The notes: generated by a model from the sequence alone, not told the origin. Numbered from the stretch's first letter, positions 1-10,710 are shown. The stretch: 32,770 nt of DNA from Paracoccaceae bacterium (GCA_009920775.1 RFZI01000010.1:1-32770); one strand, 5' to 3'. A program made the numbers and translations.

Positions 1-1
1 G

Positions 2-130
2 CCGCGTTCGGAGGATGGCTCGGATGCCACGCCGCCGAGTGACGGCACTTCGGTGACGGCAGTGCCCAAGGCGAGCAAACGCAAGCCCAAGGCGCCCGAT
101 AGCGGTTTGAACCCCGAACCGACTGCATGA
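2..130 (+). CDS. C-terminal end of an unidentified upstream protein (Pro/Ser/Lys-rich tail)
   Basis: Open frame from the window edge ...PKASKRKPKAPDSGLNPEPTA* ending TGA 128-130; stop overlaps the next start in ATGA. Product not identifiable from the tail. Confidence 0.6.
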   Translation, partial: PRSEDGSDATPPSDGTSVTAVPKASKRKPKAPDSGLNPEPTA

Positions 131-903
131 GTTCCGAGAAATCGAACGACTGGAACCCCGAAACCTATGCAAGGTTTCGGGGTTTGCGTTTGCGCCCTGC
201 GCTTGACCTTATGATGCAGATCGGCACGCCTTGCGCTGGGCCGGTATTTGATCTTGGCTGCGGCGATGGCGCGGTTGCAGGGGCGCTGCGATCCCGGTTC
301 CCAAAACGCGAGATTTTCGGGGTCGACAGTTCGGCTGCCATGCTTGCCAAGGCGCGCGGGTATGACCGTGTGATCGAGGCCGATATCGCCAGCTGGGCGC
401 CCGAAACGCCTCCCGCCGTGATCTATTCCAACGCTGCGCTGCACTGGCTGCCTGACCACGAAACGCTGATGCCTCGCCTTGCCCGCCTCTTGCCCGAGAA
501 CGGTGTTCTGGCGGTGCAGATGCCGCGCCAGCAGATGGCCCCGAGCCATGCGGCGCTGCGCGAGGTTTCTGCGGCGCTCTTTCCCGACCGGTTCGACTAT
601 TCGGACTGGCAACCGCAAGTGGCCGCTCCCGAAGTCTACGCCAGAATGCTTGCGCCCTTCGGAACGGTTTCCGTCTGGCAGAGCGAATACCTGCAACGTC
701 TGCCTGCCGCGCATGGCGCCCATCCGGTGCGCCTTTTCACCGAGTCGACCGCGATGCGGCCGATCACCGAGAAACTCGACCCTTCCGAGGCTGCCCGTTT
801 CATCGCGGCCTATGAAGACGCTCTTGCATTGGATTATCCTGCCGAGGCGGATGGCTCGGTTCTCTTCCCCTTCCGCCGCCTGTTCTTTGTTCTGACCCGA
901 TAG
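127..903 (+). CDS. SAM-dependent methyltransferase, trans-aconitate 2-methyltransferase-like
   Basis: N-terminal WNPETYARF and class I SAM motif VFDLGCGDGAVAGAL, then IYSNAALHWLPDHE typical of Tam-like enzymes. Confidence 0.85.
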   Translation: MSSEKSNDWNPETYARFRGLRLRPALDLMMQIGTPCAGPVFDLGCGDGAVAGALRSRFPKREIFGVDSSAAMLAKARGYDRVIEADIASWAPETPPAVIYSNAALHWLPDHETLMPRLARLLPENGVLAVQMPRQQMAPSHAALREVSAALFPDRFDYSDWQPQVAAPEVYARMLAPFGTVSVWQSEYLQRLPAAHGAHPVRLFTESTAMRPITEKLDPSEAARFIAAYEDALALDYPAEADGSVLFPFRRLFFVLTR

Positions 904-911
904 GAGCGCCT

Positions 912-1493
912 ATGGCCGGTTTAGTCGCCTCTGACTACACCGCAACGATCACCTTTCTAGGCTTTGTTCCGCGCCGCGAGGGGGCCGAGATCGAGGCCGA
1001 GGCGGTGCGCGAGATGCCCCTGACGCTCGCAGGCTTCGACAAGGAATTCCACGCGGGTGTCACCCGCCCCTCCTGCTCGCGCGTGGCGAATATCCATCCC
1101 GAGGGGACCGAGATCCGCAACAGCCGCCAGATGAGCATTCTCAGCGAAGAAGAGATATCGGAAATCGCCGAGGAGATGGGCCTGCCGCACCTCGATCCCT
1201 TGTGGCTTGGGGCTTCGATCGTTCTTAAGGGCATTCCCGATTTCTCGCACGTCCCGCCCGCCTCGCGGCTCCTGTCGGCGTCGGGCGTGACCATCGCCGT
1301 CGATGTCGAAAACGGCCCGTGCAATTATCCCGCCAAGACAATCGACACCGTTCAGCCGGGCTTTGGGAAGGCCTTCAAGCCGGCGGCAAAGGGAAGGCGT
1401 GGCGTGACGGCTTCGGTCGAGCGCGGCGGTGCCTTGCGAGTCGGGGATGAACTCAAGCTCTTTGTGCCCGATCAGCGCGGCTGGTTGGGCTGA
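912..1493 (+). CDS. MOSC domain-containing protein
   Basis: Motifs HAGVTRPSCSRV, EIRNSRQMSILS, GASIVLKGIPDFSHVPPASRL, and conserved Cys in VENGPCNYPAK, followed by GVTASVERGGALRVGDELKL. Confidence 0.85.
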   Translation: MAGLVASDYTATITFLGFVPRREGAEIEAEAVREMPLTLAGFDKEFHAGVTRPSCSRVANIHPEGTEIRNSRQMSILSEEEISEIAEEMGLPHLDPLWLGASIVLKGIPDFSHVPPASRLLSASGVTIAVDVENGPCNYPAKTIDTVQPGFGKAFKPAAKGRRGVTASVERGGALRVGDELKLFVPDQRGWLG

Positions 1494-1646
1494 GACTTCA
1501 TAGAAGTTTCCTATCCGCGACATCACCCCTGCAGGCCGCCGATTCCGGCGTCGATAATGTCGGAAATGCAATTTTGTCGCAGGTCCGTGCGCGGTATTCC
1601 GATGTCGACGCAATGCCCCCGCATTGCCCCAACGTGGAAGGTCAAC

Positions 1647-3323
1647 ATGAGCTACAAGTCCGATATCGAAATCGCCCGCGAAGCCAAGAAACGCCCCATT
1701 CAGGAAATCGGTGCCAAGCTGGGCATCGGCTCGGACGATCTTCTTCCCTATGGCCACGACAAGGCCAAAGTCAGCCAGTCGTTCATCGACTCGGTGCAGG
1801 ATCGCCCCAACGGCAAGTTGATCCTCGTGACCGCGATTAACCCGACCCCTGCGGGCGAGGGCAAGACCACGACGACTGTGGGCCTCGGCGATGGCCTCAA
1901 CCGCATCGGCAAGAAAGCGGCGATCTGTATCCGCGAAGCCTCGCTCGGGCCGAACTTTGGTATGAAGGGCGGCGCGGCTGGTGGCGGCTATGCCCAGATC
2001 GTGCCGATGGAGGAGATGAACCTCCACTTCACCGGCGACTTCCACGCCATTACCTCGGCCCACAACCTTCTGGCCGCGATGATCGACAACCATATCTATT
2101 GGGGCAACGAGCTTGGCATCGACGACCGCCGCGTTGTCTGGCGCCGTGTGGTCGACATGAACGACCGCGCCCTGCGCGATATCGTGACCTCGCTTGGCGG
2201 TGTCTCGAACGGCTCGCCGCGTCAGACCGGCTTTGACATCACCGTGGCCTCCGAGGTCATGGCGATCCTCTGCCTCGCCAAGAACCTTGCCGACCTGCAA
2301 AAGCGCCTTGGCGATATGATCGTGGCCTACCGCCGCGACAAGTCGCCGGTCTATTGCCGCGACATCAAGGCCGACGGCGCGATGACCGTCCTTCTCAAGG
2401 ACGCAATGCAGCCCAACCTCGTGCAGACGCTCGAGAACAACCCGGCCTTCGTCCACGGCGGCCCCTTCGCCAACATCGCCCACGGCTGTAACTCGGTGAC
2501 CGCCACCACGACCGCGCTCAAGATCGCGGATTATGTGGTGACCGAAGCCGGTTTCGGTGCCGACCTCGGCGCCGAGAAGTTCATGAACATCAAGTGCCGC
2601 AAGGCGGGCCTTGCCCCCGACGCGGTGGTGATCGTCGCCACCGTGCGTGCCATGAAGATGAACGGCGGCGTCGCTAAGGCCGATCTTGGTGCGGAGAACG
2701 TGGACGCCGTAAAGAAGGGCTGCCCCAACCTCGGCCGGCACATCGCCAACGTGAAGAGCTTTGGCGTGCCGGTCGTCGTCGGCATCAACCACTTTGTCTC
2801 GGATACTGACGCCGAGGTGCAGGCGGTGAAGGACTACGTCAAGGCGCAGGGCGCCGAGGCGATCCTCTGCAAGCACTGGGCTAAGGGTTCGGAAGGGATC
2901 GAGGAACTGGCGCATAAGGTCGTTCAGCTGGCCGAGAGTGGGTCGGCCAATTTCGCCCCCCTATATCCCGACGAGATGCCGCTCTTCCAGAAGGTCGAGA
3001 CTATCGCCAAGCGCATCTATCACGCCGATGAAGTCATCGCAGACAAATCGGTCCGCGAGCAGCTCAAGGCTTGGGAAGAGGCTGGCTATGGCAACCTGCC
3101 TGTCTGCATGGCCAAGACGCAGTACAGCTTCTCGACCGACCCCAACCTGCGCGGCGCGCCGACCGGTCACTCTGTGCCGATCCGCGAAGTGCGCCTCTCG
3201 GCAGGCGCGGGTTTCGTCGTGGTGATCTGCGGCGAGATCATGACCATGCCGGGCTTGCCCAAGGTACCGAGCGCGGAAACGATCCGTCTCAACGAAGGTG
3301 GGCAGATCGAGGGCCTGTTCTAA
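1647..3323 (+). CDS. fhs: Formate--tetrahydrofolate ligase
   Basis: P-loop region [62 protein letters not shown]. The ORF track starts at 1557; the ATG at 1647 ([13 protein letters not shown]) matches the usual N-terminus. Confidence 0.97.
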   Translation: MSYKSDIEIAREAKKRPIQEIGAKLGIGSDDLLPYGHDKAKVSQSFIDSVQDRPNGKLILVTAINPTPAGEGKTTTTVGLGDGLNRIGKKAAICIREASLGPNFGMKGGAAGGGYAQIVPMEEMNLHFTGDFHAITSAHNLLAAMIDNHIYWGNELGIDDRRVVWRRVVDMNDRALRDIVTSLGGVSNGSPRQTGFDITVASEVMAILCLAKNLADLQKRLGDMIVAYRRDKSPVYCRDIKADGAMTVLLKDAMQPNLVQTLENNPAFVHGGPFANIAHGCNSVTATTTALKIADYVVTEAGFGADLGAEKFMNIKCRKAGLAPDAVVIVATVRAMKMNGGVAKADLGAENVDAVKKGCPNLGRHIANVKSFGVPVVVGINHFVSDTDAEVQAVKDYVKAQGAEAILCKHWAKGSEGIEELAHKVVQLAESGSANFAPLYPDEMPLFQKVETIAKRIYHADEVIADKSVREQLKAWEEAGYGNLPVCMAKTQYSFSTDPNLRGAPTGHSVPIREVRLSAGAGFVVVICGEIMTMPGLPKVPSAETIRLNEGGQIEGLF

Positions 3324-3330
3324 ACTATCA

Positions 3331-3359
3331 AGCCCCGGCGGATAATCGCCGCCGGGGCT
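3331..3359 (+). terminator. Hairpin downstream of fhs, possible terminator
   Basis: AGCCCCGGCGG-ataatcg-CCGCCGGGGCT perfect 11-bp stem just after the fhs stop; no strong T tract. Confidence 0.6.
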
Positions 3360-3417
3360 TGCGCTTGGGGTTTGGCTTTGTTCAAAGGAGAGCTACTCCC
3401 ACAAAGCGACGAGACCG

Positions 3418-3720
3418 ATGCCTGAAGATCCGAGCCAGTTGAAGACCATGATCGACCTCAGGGCCGAGATAGACGCAACTGACAGATCGCTGGTGAAGCT
3501 ATTGGCCCATCGTGCTGCGCTTATTGATCGTGCGATCGAGCTCAAACCGGGCGAAGGGATGCCCGCACGGATCGAGGCGCGGGTTGAAGAGGTGGTTGGC
3601 AAGGTTCGTGCCAATGCCCTCGGCGAAGGTCTTGACCCGGAGTTGGTCGAAGCCCTTTGGCGCCGTCTCATCGACTGGTCGATTGCGCGTGAGGAAAAGG
3701 TGCTGGGCACCGAAACGTAG
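3418..3720 (+). CDS. Chorismate mutase (AroQ class)
   Basis: About 100 aa helical protein: [30 protein letters not shown]...[16 protein letters not shown]. Confidence 0.87.
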   Translation: MPEDPSQLKTMIDLRAEIDATDRSLVKLLAHRAALIDRAIELKPGEGMPARIEARVEEVVGKVRANALGEGLDPELVEALWRRLIDWSIAREEKVLGTET

Positions 3721-3731
3721 GAGAAATTGGA

Positions 3732-4622
3732 ATGACCGCAAAACTGATTGACGGCAAAGCCTTCGCGGCCACTGTCCGAGCCAAGGTTGCCGCCCATGTG
3801 GCGCAGATCAAGGAAGAGAACGGGATCACCCCGGGTCTTGTGGTTGTTCTTGTCGGGGAAGATCCGGCCAGTCAGGTCTATGTGCGATCGAAGGGCAAGC
3901 AGACCGTCGAAGTGGGCATGAATTCCTACGAACACAAACTTGCGGCCGACACGTCGGAGGCTGACCTGCTGGCGCTGATCGACCGGCTCAACAAAGATCC
4001 CGAGGTTCACGGTATTCTGGTGCAGCTTCCTCTGCCCAAGCATCTCGATTCCGATCTGGTGATCAATTCGATCAATCCGGCCAAGGATGTGGACGGCTTC
4101 CATATCTCGAACGTGGGCCTTCTGGGCACCGGCCAGAAATCCATGGTGCCTTGCACGCCGCTTGGCTGCCTGATGATGCTGCGCGACTATCACGGCAGCC
4201 TGTCGGGCATGAATGCCGTGGTGATCGGCCGCTCTAACATCGTCGGTAAGCCGATGGCCAATCTGCTTTTGGGCGACAGTTGCACCGTCACCATCGCCCA
4301 TAGCCGTACCAAGGATCTGCCCTCGGTCGTTCGTCAGGCGGATATCGTCGTGGCGGCGGTCGGGCGCCCCGAAATGGTTACCGGCGACTGGATCAAGCCC
4401 GGTGCCACGGTGATCGACGTGGGCATCAACCGGATCGAGCGCGACGGTAAAACCGTTCTGGTAGGGGATTGCGAATTCGACAGCTGCGAGGCGGTCGCCG
4501 GGGCCATCACACCGGTTCCGGGCGGCGTGGGGCCGATGACCATCGCCTGCCTTCTCGCCAATACTCTGACGGCCTGCTGCCGTGCACACGGCCTGCGCGA
4601 GCCCGAGGGGCTGACCGCCTAG
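3732..4622 (+). CDS. folD: Bifunctional methylenetetrahydrofolate dehydrogenase/methenyltetrahydrofolate cyclohydrolase
   Basis: [65 protein letters not shown]. Confidence 0.97.
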   Translation: MTAKLIDGKAFAATVRAKVAAHVAQIKEENGITPGLVVVLVGEDPASQVYVRSKGKQTVEVGMNSYEHKLAADTSEADLLALIDRLNKDPEVHGILVQLPLPKHLDSDLVINSINPAKDVDGFHISNVGLLGTGQKSMVPCTPLGCLMMLRDYHGSLSGMNAVVIGRSNIVGKPMANLLLGDSCTVTIAHSRTKDLPSVVRQADIVVAAVGRPEMVTGDWIKPGATVIDVGINRIERDGKTVLVGDCEFDSCEAVAGAITPVPGGVGPMTIACLLANTLTACCRAHGLREPEGLTA

Positions 4623-4706
4623 AACAGCCGTAGTTCGCAAGAAATTGATGGCATACCTTTCGAAGAACGGCTTTCTTGTAGCCAAACCATTGATTACATT
4701 GTCGGT

Positions 4707-5474
4707 ATGTCGAGCACAATTTCAGTTGGCAGGGCGTTCTATCTAGGCAGCAGACCCATCAAGTTTGGGTCTGTCGCAACTGCGGTCCTGCTTGGGTATG
4801 TTGGTCCTTTCGGATCGACCGATGCCTTTGGCCAGATCCTCTCAACGGTCTTCTGGGCTTTGGTGATTGTCGCCTCCATTGGATCTATCGGCGCCCTAAG
4901 GCATCTGGTGACATCGCGGACGACCGGTTGGAGCGACTTGCAGCGCGAACTTCTTTTGCTCTGCATTTTTATCGTGGTCTTTACGCCGCAGCTGCAACTT
5001 CTGCTTTGGCTTTTCGATCGCAGCCGCAGCCTGAACGTTGCCGAGATTCTCGAGCTTGGCGCACAGGTAGGGGTCATCTCGCTGTGGATCGCGGCGATGC
5101 GGTATGTGCTTTTGGTGTGGAGGAAAGAGGCTGCTCCCGAGGCGGAACAGCCCTCGCAGCCACGCCTTCTCCAACGGCTCGAGGGCATTGGCGATGCTGA
5201 AGTTCTCCGGCTTTCGGCGGAGGATCACTATACGGTGGTAGTCCTGTCCGACGGGTCGACCCAGCGGATCCTTTTGCGCCTCTCAGATGGCATCGCCGAG
5301 ATGGACGGGGTGGAAGGGTATGTCACCCATCGGTCCCACTGGGTCGCGGCGTCGGCGGTAGCGGGAACGCGGCGCGAAAAGGGGCGGGTGTTTCTCAGCC
5401 TGACCAATGGCGACGAGGTGCCGGTGAGCCGCGGCTATCAATCCGCGCTCAAGAGCGCCGGACTCCTCACCTGA
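4707..5474 (+). CDS. Membrane-anchored LytTR-family DNA-binding protein
   Basis: N-terminal hydrophobic segments (about four TM helices) followed by a LytTR-like domain: VLRLSAEDHYTVVVLSDGSTQRILLRLSDGIAEMDGVEGYVTHRSHWVAASAV...GDEVPVSRGYQSALKSAGLL. Confidence 0.85.
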   Translation: MSSTISVGRAFYLGSRPIKFGSVATAVLLGYVGPFGSTDAFGQILSTVFWALVIVASIGSIGALRHLVTSRTTGWSDLQRELLLLCIFIVVFTPQLQLLLWLFDRSRSLNVAEILELGAQVGVISLWIAAMRYVLLVWRKEAAPEAEQPSQPRLLQRLEGIGDAEVLRLSAEDHYTVVVLSDGSTQRILLRLSDGIAEMDGVEGYVTHRSHWVAASAVAGTRREKGRVFLSLTNGDEVPVSRGYQSALKSAGLLT

Positions 5475-5478
5475 GCGG

Positions 5479-5919
5479 TCAGAGTGGCGTCGGAATGGCT
5501 CTGGTGCCGGTCAAGACGGCAATTGCCGGCCTCTTGAGAAGCTCGGCAAAGATAGGATCGGTCGAGGAAAGGCCGCCCGTATAGGTTCCATAGGCAGGTA
5601 GGATCAGGCGGCTGCGAAGCCGCGCGAGCCAGAGCCGCTCGGCCTCGCCCAGCGAATCTTGCGCGGCAAGGTCGTCGAAGCTGTCGCCAAGGCAAATCAC
5701 CTGCCGGGCATCGGTTGCGAGGATATCTGCCTCGAGTCGCGCGAGCGTCTCGCGGGCTTCGTAGGGCGGGAGAAGCCCGCCGCCGCGCCGGGCGATACGG
5801 TCGGACTTGCCAAGATGCAGATCGGAGACGCAAAGCGCCTCTTCGCCCGGAATATGCAGCGCACCGCTGGGAAGGGCGCGCAGGGCCGTGTCGCAAAGGG
5901 AGAAGGCGTGGGCGGTCAT
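5479..5919 (-). CDS. PdeM-like ligase-associated metallophosphoesterase, apparently internally truncated
   Basis: ALCVSDLHLGKSDRIARRGGGLLPPYE and ICLGDSFDDLAA match the family N-terminal half; RLILPAYGTYTGGLSSTDPIFAELL matches the C-terminal end; GNHD and GHxHP motifs are absent (see findings). Confidence 0.8.
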   Translation of the reverse strand: MTAHAFSLCDTALRALPSGALHIPGEEALCVSDLHLGKSDRIARRGGGLLPPYEARETLARLEADILATDARQVICLGDSFDDLAAQDSLGEAERLWLARLRSRLILPAYGTYTGGLSSTDPIFAELLKRPAIAVLTGTRAIPTPL

Positions 5920-5957
5920 GCTATCGTCCTGCCGTGGAATGCCCGCCCGCGCAAGGC

Positions 5958-8381
5958 TCAGAGCCCGTCGAGACCGGCTTCGGCCATGAGGGCGGCGGCT
6001 TCTTGCGCCACGAGCCTCTCGCGCCCTTCGCCGACAATCGGCACCTTGCCCACCTCGAGAAGCATCGGCGCGGCCAAGGGCGAGACACGCTCGAGCCGAA
6101 CATGGTCAATCCGCCCTTCGGTGCGGGCGAGGAATTCCTCGATCCGCCCGAAATCGACAAGGCCGCGCATGGCCTCGGTTTCGGTGATCCGCATCAAGAG
6201 GTGATCGGGGTCATACTTGCGGAGCGTGTCGTAGAGGATGTCCGACGAAAACGTGGCCTGCCGCCCCGATTTGCGAGCCTGCGGCAGGTTGCGCTCGATG
6301 AGGCCGGCGATGGTGGCAGAACCCCGGAAGGTCCGCTTCATCACGGCATTGCCCTTGAGCCAGTCGTCAAGGCCCTCGCGCAGGCCCTTGTCCTGCAAGA
6401 GGGGCGCGGGGTCTTGGACCTCATCCAAGCCCCAGATCAGCGTGGCATAGTCGGTGGCGACAAAGCCCAAAGGATTGAGCCCTGCGGTCTCCATCCGGCG
6501 GGTGAGGAGCAAGCCGAGCGTCTGATGGGCATTGCGGCCCGCGAAGCCGTAAAAACAGGTGTGGGCGAGGCCGTCATGCGGGAAACTCTCGACCAGCACG
6601 CGGTCGCGCGAGGGCAGGTGCGAGACCTCGCGCTGAAGCGAGAGCCACGCGGCGGTGTGATCGGGCAGGGCGGGCCATGTCTCTTGGCCGAACATCCCGA
6701 GGATGCGGCTCGAAAGCTGGGTCGAGGTCGAGAACTTGGTGCCTTGGAAAACAGCGACGCGAGGCTTCTTGGCGGCCGAGCGACTGACCTCGACGGTCAT
6801 CTCCTTCAGCCCCTCATAGCGCACGATCTGCCCGCCGATCAGGAAGGTATCGCCCGCCGACAGGGTCGCGGCGAAGGATTCCTCGACCTCGCCCAAGGGC
6901 TTGCCCGCGCCCCGCAAGCGGACCTTGAGCGTGTCAGTATCCTGAATGGTGCCGATGTTCATACGGATACGCTGGGCGGCGCGGGGGTCGCGCAGCTGCC
7001 AGAGGCCATCGGGGCGCTTGATGAGCCTTTGCCAGCGGTCATAGGCCCGAAGCGCATAGCCGCCGGTCGCGCAGAAATCCAAACAATCGTCGAAAGCCGC
7101 ACGGGAAAGCCCCGCGTAGGCACCAACGCTGCAGACCTCTTGGAACAGCTCCCGTTCATCAAACGGCCCTGCGCAGGCGCGGATCAGGATGTGCTGGCAC
7201 AAGACGTCGAGCGGGCCCGGCCCGCGTGGATCGCCGTCAAGGTCATGCGCCTTGGCCGCCTCGAGCGCCGCCACGCATTCGACCACCTCGAAGCGGTTGG
7301 CAGGCACGAGGAGCGCCTTGGAGGGCGCATTGTAGCGGTGATTGGCGCGGCCGATGCGCTGGATCAGGCGTTTGACGTTCTTCGGGGCGCCGACCTGAAT
7401 CACAAGGTCCACATCGCCCCAGTCAATCCCGAGATCAAGGCTGCCGGTGCAGACCACGGCGCGAAGCTGCCCTTCAGTCATCGCCTTTTCCACCGCGTCG
7501 CGCTGTTCGCGCGAGAGGCTGCCGTGATGGATACCGATGGGCAGATCCTCGGTGTTGGCGAGCCAGAGGTGGTGGAAGAAGATCTCGGCCTGTGCGCGGG
7601 TGTTGTGGAAGATGAGCGTCGTGCGGTGGCGCTTTACCTCTTCAAGGATCTCGCCAATCGCATAGCGCCCGCCGCCGCCCGACCAAGGCGGCGGCGCCTC
7701 GGTGCGGAGCATGGCGATATCGGGATCGGGGCCGGGATCGGCCAGAAGAACGGGGCAGGGCGCCCCGCCGTGGGCCATGAGGGCGGCAAGGGCAGGCGGG
7801 TCTTCGACGGTGGCCGAGAGCCCCACGCGCCGCAGGCCCGGCGCCATGGCCTCAAGCCGCGACAGCCCCAGCATCAACTGATCGCCCCGTTTGCTTTCGG
7901 CAAGGGCGTGAATCTCGTCGATAATCACGCGGCTCAGGCCCGCGAACATCCGAGGCGCATCCTCGTAGGAGGTGAGAAGCGCGAGCGACTCGGGCGTTGT
8001 CAGAAGGATATGGGGCGGGTCGACCCTCTGGCGTTTCTTGCGGGTGGCGCTGGTGTCGCCAGTCCGGTCCTCGACGCGGATCGGCAAGTTCATCTCGCTG
8101 ATCGGCACGAGGAGGTTGCGGCGGATGTCCGAGGCGAGGGCCTTGAGGGGCGAGATATAAAGCGTGTGCAGCCCCTCGCGGGGCGCCTCGGCCAGCTCGG
8201 CCAATGTTGGCAGGAACCCTGCCAGCGTCTTGCCGCCCCCCGTGGGCGCAATGAGCATGAGCGCGGGCTCTCCCGCGCGGGTCAGCATCTCCTTTTGATG
8301 CGGATGCACCTGCCAGCCGCGGGAGGCGAACCAATCGGTGAAGGCGGAGGGCAGGGTTGTCATGCCCCCAAGCTGACGCAT
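5958..8381 (-). CDS. Ligase-associated DNA damage response DEXH-box helicase (Lhr-core type)
   Basis: [21 protein letters not shown] (motif I), VIIDEIHAL (DEIH), [37 protein letters not shown] (motif VI). Start may be 8381 or the in-frame Met at 8363. Confidence 0.93.
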   Translation of the reverse strand: MRQLGGMTTLPSAFTDWFASRGWQVHPHQKEMLTRAGEPALMLIAPTGGGKTLAGFLPTLAELAEAPREGLHTLYISPLKALASDIRRNLLVPISEMNLPIRVEDRTGDTSATRKKRQRVDPPHILLTTPESLALLTSYEDAPRMFAGLSRVIIDEIHALAESKRGDQLMLGLSRLEAMAPGLRRVGLSATVEDPPALAALMAHGGAPCPVLLADPGPDPDIAMLRTEAPPPWSGGGGRYAIGEILEEVKRHRTTLIFHNTRAQAEIFFHHLWLANTEDLPIGIHHGSLSREQRDAVEKAMTEGQLRAVVCTGSLDLGIDWGDVDLVIQVGAPKNVKRLIQRIGRANHRYNAPSKALLVPANRFEVVECVAALEAAKAHDLDGDPRGPGPLDVLCQHILIRACAGPFDERELFQEVCSVGAYAGLSRAAFDDCLDFCATGGYALRAYDRWQRLIKRPDGLWQLRDPRAAQRIRMNIGTIQDTDTLKVRLRGAGKPLGEVEESFAATLSAGDTFLIGGQIVRYEGLKEMTVEVSRSAAKKPRVAVFQGTKFSTSTQLSSRILGMFGQETWPALPDHTAAWLSLQREVSHLPSRDRVLVESFPHDGLAHTCFYGFAGRNAHQTLGLLLTRRMETAGLNPLGFVATDYATLIWGLDEVQDPAPLLQDKGLREGLDDWLKGNAVMKRTFRGSATIAGLIERNLPQARKSGRQATFSSDILYDTLRKYDPDHLLMRITETEAMRGLVDFGRIEEFLARTEGRIDHVRLERVSPLAAPMLLEVGKVPIVGEGRERLVAQEAAALMAEAGLDGL

Positions 8382-8442
8382 GGGGCGGCGGAATCAAGCC
8401 CCCAGACTAGACAGGCGGCGGCAAGCCGATAGAAGAGGGGGC

Positions 8443-9438
8443 ATGAGCCGCAAGACTGACATCCCCGCCTTGGCCGAGGCGCTGAAATCCGGCGACCGGC
8501 GTGCGCTTGCGCGGGCGATCACGCTTGTCGAAAGCGGCCGCGCCGACCACCGCGCCGAAGCGCTCGCGCTGATCGAGGCGCTGGGCAATGGGCGCGAGGC
8601 GCTCAGGATCGGCCTTTCGGGCACGCCGGGGGTTGGCAAATCGACCTTCATCGAAGCCTTCGGCCTGATGCTCACGGGCCTTGGCCTTCGGGTCGCGGTT
8701 CTGGCGGTCGATCCCTCTTCGGCCCGCTCGGGCGGCTCGATCCTCGGCGACAAGACCCGCATGGAGCGCCTCAGCCGCGATCCAAACGCCTTTATCCGAC
8801 CCTCGCCCTCGCAATCGCACCTTGGCGGCGTCGCGCGACGCACCCGCGAGGCGATCAGCCTTTGCGAGGCCGCAGGCTATGACGTGATCCTGATTGAGAC
8901 CGTGGGTGTCGGCCAATCCGAGACGATGGTCGCCGAAATGTGCGATCTTTTCGTTCTGCTCATCGCGCCTGCGGGGGGCGACGAGTTGCAGGGCGTCAAA
9001 CGCGGGATCATGGAAATCGCCGACCTGATCCTCGTCAACAAGGCCGATGGCGAGCTGAAAGCGCAGGCGAGACGTACCTGCGCCGACTATGGCGGCGCGC
9101 TGCGGCTCTTGCGGAAACGGCCACAAGACCCCGAGGGCTTTCCTAAGGCCATGACGGTCTCGGCGGTTGAGACCACGGGCCTCGAGCAGGCATGGGCCGA
9201 GATGCAGGCGCTGTCTGGCTGGCGCAAGGCGCAGGGCCACTATGCGACGCGGCGCAAGGCGCAGGCGCTTTATTGGTTCCATGAGGAAGTCCGTCTGCAA
9301 CTCATGGCGCGTCTGGCCGCCGACACGGGGCTTGCCGCCGATCTTGCCCGCGCTGAAGAGGCCGTAACGCTCGGGGAACAGTCGCCGGCTTCCGCAGCGG
9401 CGCGCGTTTTGGCGCGTTTTGGAAAGTCCGAGCTGTGA
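8443..9438 (+). CDS. meaB: Methylmalonyl-CoA mutase-associated GTPase MeaB (ArgK/MeaB family)
   Basis: [65 protein letters not shown] at 8443 preferred over the upstream extension. Confidence 0.93.
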   Translation: MSRKTDIPALAEALKSGDRRALARAITLVESGRADHRAEALALIEALGNGREALRIGLSGTPGVGKSTFIEAFGLMLTGLGLRVAVLAVDPSSARSGGSILGDKTRMERLSRDPNAFIRPSPSQSHLGGVARRTREAISLCEAAGYDVILIETVGVGQSETMVAEMCDLFVLLIAPAGGDELQGVKRGIMEIADLILVNKADGELKAQARRTCADYGGALRLLRKRPQDPEGFPKAMTVSAVETTGLEQAWAEMQALSGWRKAQGHYATRRKAQALYWFHEEVRLQLMARLAADTGLAADLARAEEAVTLGEQSPASAAARVLARFGKSEL

Positions 9439-10271
9439 GCGAGTGCGGCGAGAGGGTGTTCGATGGCAAACGCCTGCGCCTCACCCACTTCAACGGCGGA
9501 AATAGACGCGCCATTCTGACCTTCGACTTTCTCCGCAAAGATCGCGAGGGGTTCGGCGAAATCAGTCCGTCAAACAGTTTGCGGCGGTGGGGGTGGGATC
9601 AGATCTCGCTGCGGAGCGCCCGCAATGACTGGTTTATCAACAGCGAAACCGAGGCGATGGAAAATGCGCTGGCCACAGCCTGCGCAAGATTTGAAACGGT
9701 CGCCGCGATCGGGTTTTCGATGGGCGGCTATGGCGCCTTGCGTTTTGCCAAGAGCGCCGGAGCAAGCCGCGTGATCGCTATCTCGCCGCAGGTCTCGATC
9801 CACCCTCGAGTTGTTCCGTGGGACAAGCGGTATCACAAGAATGCAGCCGAGTTCGAGCCACGCCTCGGCGCGCTTGGTTCGCGCGCCGCAAGCCACATCG
9901 AGGGGATGATCGTTTTCGATCCCTTTGTGCCCTTTGATCGCCGCCATGCGCGTCGGATCTCCGAGCTTTATCCCCGTCTCCGCCCCGTCGCTCTGCCGTT
10001 TGGAGGCCATCCGGCTTCCGGCGTCCTAAGGGCGGCAGGCCGCGCCGGGCTCTTGATGGAGATGCTCGCTCGCGACGGTGGCCCCGGGTTGCATGATCTG
10101 CGGAACACCTATCGGACGATCCGTCGAGGCGAACCTACCTATCTCATTTCGCTTGCCCGGCACGCTTTGCACCGTCATACGCGGGTGGCGGACTGGGCTC
10201 TGAGCCGCCTCGAGGAAATGGACACAGATGGCGGATCGAACCCGCTTGACGCCGGACAGGAATCCTCTTAG
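9435..10271 (+). CDS. Alpha/beta hydrolase-like protein, function unknown
   Basis: GTG start overlapping the meaB stop; nucleophile-elbow-like [16 protein letters not shown]. Confidence 0.65.
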   Translation: MSECGERVFDGKRLRLTHFNGGNRRAILTFDFLRKDREGFGEISPSNSLRRWGWDQISLRSARNDWFINSETEAMENALATACARFETVAAIGFSMGGYGALRFAKSAGASRVIAISPQVSIHPRVVPWDKRYHKNAAEFEPRLGALGSRAASHIEGMIVFDPFVPFDRRHARRISELYPRLRPVALPFGGHPASGVLRAAGRAGLLMEMLARDGGPGLHDLRNTYRTIRRGEPTYLISLARHALHRHTRVADWALSRLEEMDTDGGSNPLDAGQESS

Positions 10272-10322
10272 GACGCCCAGACTGAATTCGCGGCCCTGCG
10301 ATCCATGCAGGGCCCTTGCCGT

Positions 10323-10328
10323 TTGACA
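10323..10328 (+). promoter_or_regulatory. Possible -35 element (TTGACA) upstream of rpmB
   Basis: TTGACA consensus 47 bp before the rpmB ATG; no convincing -10 at ideal spacing, so tentative. Confidence 0.35.
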
Positions 10329-10374
10329 GGGCCCCCCGATCTGGGGCTGGGCCCAAAAGACAAGGATACGAGAT

Positions 10375-10662
10375 ATGTCGCGCCGCTGCGATCTGACCGG
10401 AAAAGGGCCGATGTCTGGCAACAACGTCAGCCACGCCAACAACAAGACCCGCCGCCGCTTCCTGCCGAACCTGCAGGACGTGTCGATGCAGTCCGACATC
10501 CTGGGCCGCTCTTTCAAGTTCCGCGTGTCCTCGGCTGCGCTGCGCACTGTCGACCACCGCGGTGGCCTTGATGCGTTCATGGCCAAGGCCAAGGACGAAG
10601 AGCTTTCGGCCGAGGCGCTGAAGGTCAAGAAAGAGATCCTCAAGGCTCAGGCTGCCGCCTGA
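10375..10662 (+). CDS. rpmB: 50S ribosomal protein L28
   Basis: [34 protein letters not shown] is characteristic of bL28. Confidence 0.97.
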   Translation: MSRRCDLTGKGPMSGNNVSHANNKTRRRFLPNLQDVSMQSDILGRSFKFRVSSAALRTVDHRGGLDAFMAKAKDEELSAEALKVKKEILKAQAAA

Positions 10663-10686
10663 TCCTGAGTTGATCACATCGCTTTG

Positions 10687-10710
10687 AGCCCGGCCTACGG
10701 CCGGGCTTTT
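10687..10710 (+). terminator. Rho-independent terminator after rpmB
   Basis: AGCCCGGCC-tac-GGCCGGGCT followed by TTT. Confidence 0.85.

Noticed and set aside
1494-1646. Possible riboswitch or leader upstream of fhs
   Set aside because: No convincing conserved aptamer pattern or terminator/antiterminator pair by eye; a covariance-model search would be needed.
957-2915. 652-aa minus-strand ORF opposite fhs
   Set aside because: Shadow ORF in GC-rich DNA; composition rich in His/Arg/Gly/Asp with no recognisable domain, while the plus strand encodes unmistakable Fhs.
4663-4677. Small inverted repeat GGCT-ttcttgt-AGCC upstream of the LytTR gene
   Set aside because: Only a 4-bp stem; expected by chance.
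5715-8432. 905-aa plus-strand ORF opposite the helicase
   Set aside because: Antisense artefact: the minus strand carries all helicase motifs and the plus-strand translation is low-complexity Arg/Gly/Ala/His-rich.
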